From Tetradesmus obliquus (lineage: Eukaryota; Chlorophyta; Chlorophyceae; Sphaeropleales; Scenedesmaceae): DNA of 64,000 bases. The notes under the pieces are model-generated. The model did no database searches and was not told where the DNA came from. It saw nothing but the letters and a program-made list of their open reading frames with translations. The translations under genes and the position numbers were made by a program. Position 1 is the stretch's first letter. Each line of letters opens with the position of its first letter. The stretch is taken from assembly GCA_030272155.1 (NCBI GenBank), contig CP126206.1:558001-622000 (forward strand), in the 5' to 3' direction. Of the stretch, positions 63,180 to 64,000 are shown in pieces.

Positions 63180-63974
63180 ATGCACGTTCCATCATTATGG
63201 CGTTTATGACGCAAGGGTGCGAGGCATGGCGTGCGAGCTTATGACACACTTTTTTGGAATGCTGCGCTCGTTGCATGACATGCGCACAGAACTACATACA
63301 GGCACAGCTGAATGTATTGCAACTCTGCTGCAGGATGCAAGCGTGGTGGGTGGACGGTTGGTGGCTACGTGACTTGGGGAGTCTGAGGTTTGTGGGTGCT
63401 GGTTGATGACTCATCGAGTGAGGCTTGGGCTTGTGTGAATGGATGCATGTGAAGGCTTCCCTGGTGAGCCTCACTTTGGTGATTACTGCAGCTGTCCTGT
63501 TATCAACAGTAGCACGTTGCTCTGGCCTGTTACATGGCTTCCTGACGACCATGCGCGTGCTGTGCATTGCTCTGGCAGTGTGGTGCCTGCACGGTTGGTG
63601 GCTACGTGCGGTTGGGTGAGTCTGTGCGCGTGTGCGTGTGCGTGTGCGTGCTGCTGCAGGCCTTGGCCATGAGGCGTGGTCACATGTATGCAATCGAAGA
63701 CTGTCCCAGTGATTTGAGTATCACAATGATTGCGGCGGTCCTGGAGATGCTGTCACAGCCTGTGTCATGGCATCGAGAACACGAGCCGGGAGAAGTGTGT
63801 TGCGTGGCGATTTGCATGCCACACATGCTGCCTAGCTTGACAGCTGCTGCAGCAGTCAGCCGCTGGTCTGCTGCCGCCACATGGCAGCTCCCACACACAT
63901 CTTTGCTGACTTCTATCCCTGATCCTGTGTTGTGTCCGGAGTGCTGTTACTTTGCCAACTTCCTCTGCGGATGA
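63180..63974 (+). CDS. Exon-like stretches running to the window edge, unresolved
   Basis: Three protein-like stretches: about 63180-63360 (YDARVRGMACELMTHFFGML), about 63439-63592 (EGFPGEPHFGDYCSCPVIN, then LLWPVTWLPDDHA) and about 63660-63800 after a ctgcag acceptor (IEDCPSDLSITMIAAVLEML). They alternate with stop-containing sequence and a CGTGTG run (63622-63648), as exons of one plus-strand gene would, but I could not fix the joins. A Cys-rich, possibly secreted product is suggested. Confidence 0.3.
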
Positions 63975-64000
63975 GCCTTTTGATCAGCCGGTGTGCTGTG

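Overview
This window looks like nuclear DNA of a chlorophycean green alga. The support is short GT-AG introns in most genes, a plant-type SBP-box zinc-binding segment, a plant-type ARFB GTPase, a two-domain plant-type glyoxalase I, an extracellular serine/proline-repeat protein of algal-wall style, and very abundant CTG/CAG microsatellites. The species cannot be named from sequence alone. I joined exons by hand from splice consensus and codon phase. Seven models close perfectly in phase; an eighth gene (SBP) is partial.

Layout: 1-3.5 kb is microsatellite-rich with no convincing gene. 3.5-15.6 kb (minus) holds a 6-exon secreted cysteine-repeat protein of 1678 aa and, downstream of it, a 5'-truncated second copy of its large terminal exon whose 1209-codon frame is still open. 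15.9-18 kb is an AT-rich island and 18.4-21.6 kb looks empty. 21.8-26.7 kb (+) is a GT32-type (OCH1-like) glycosyltransferase with an N-terminal membrane anchor. 29.0-31.8 kb (+) is a secreted protein of unknown function. 33.5-39.8 kb (minus) is glyoxalase I in 8 exons. 41.2-44.0 kb (minus) is a helix-hairpin-helix protein of unknown function. 44.2-45.6 kb (+) is a small coiled-coil protein. 46.5-51.2 kb (+) is an ARF GTPase. 51.3-57.5 kb appears gene-poor. 58.0-59.7 kb (+) is an alanine-rich SBP-box protein. 60.5-64 kb has only scattered possible exons of secreted cysteine-containing proteins. The genes have unrelated roles and do not form an evident pathway.

The most striking feature is shared by four neighbouring genes (GLO1, ARF, the helix-hairpin-helix gene and the secreted 29-kb gene). 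Their introns are packed with tandem, about 75-270 bp, degenerate copies of the adjacent exon/intron junction. Acceptor-side copies carry the 3' end of the intron plus the first tens of bases of the exon. Donor-side copies carry the last bases of the exon plus the 5' splice site. The real exon is recognisable because only it is full length and in phase. A second shared feature is that CTG repeats sit directly upstream of several 3' splice sites, as if serving as the polypyrimidine tract.
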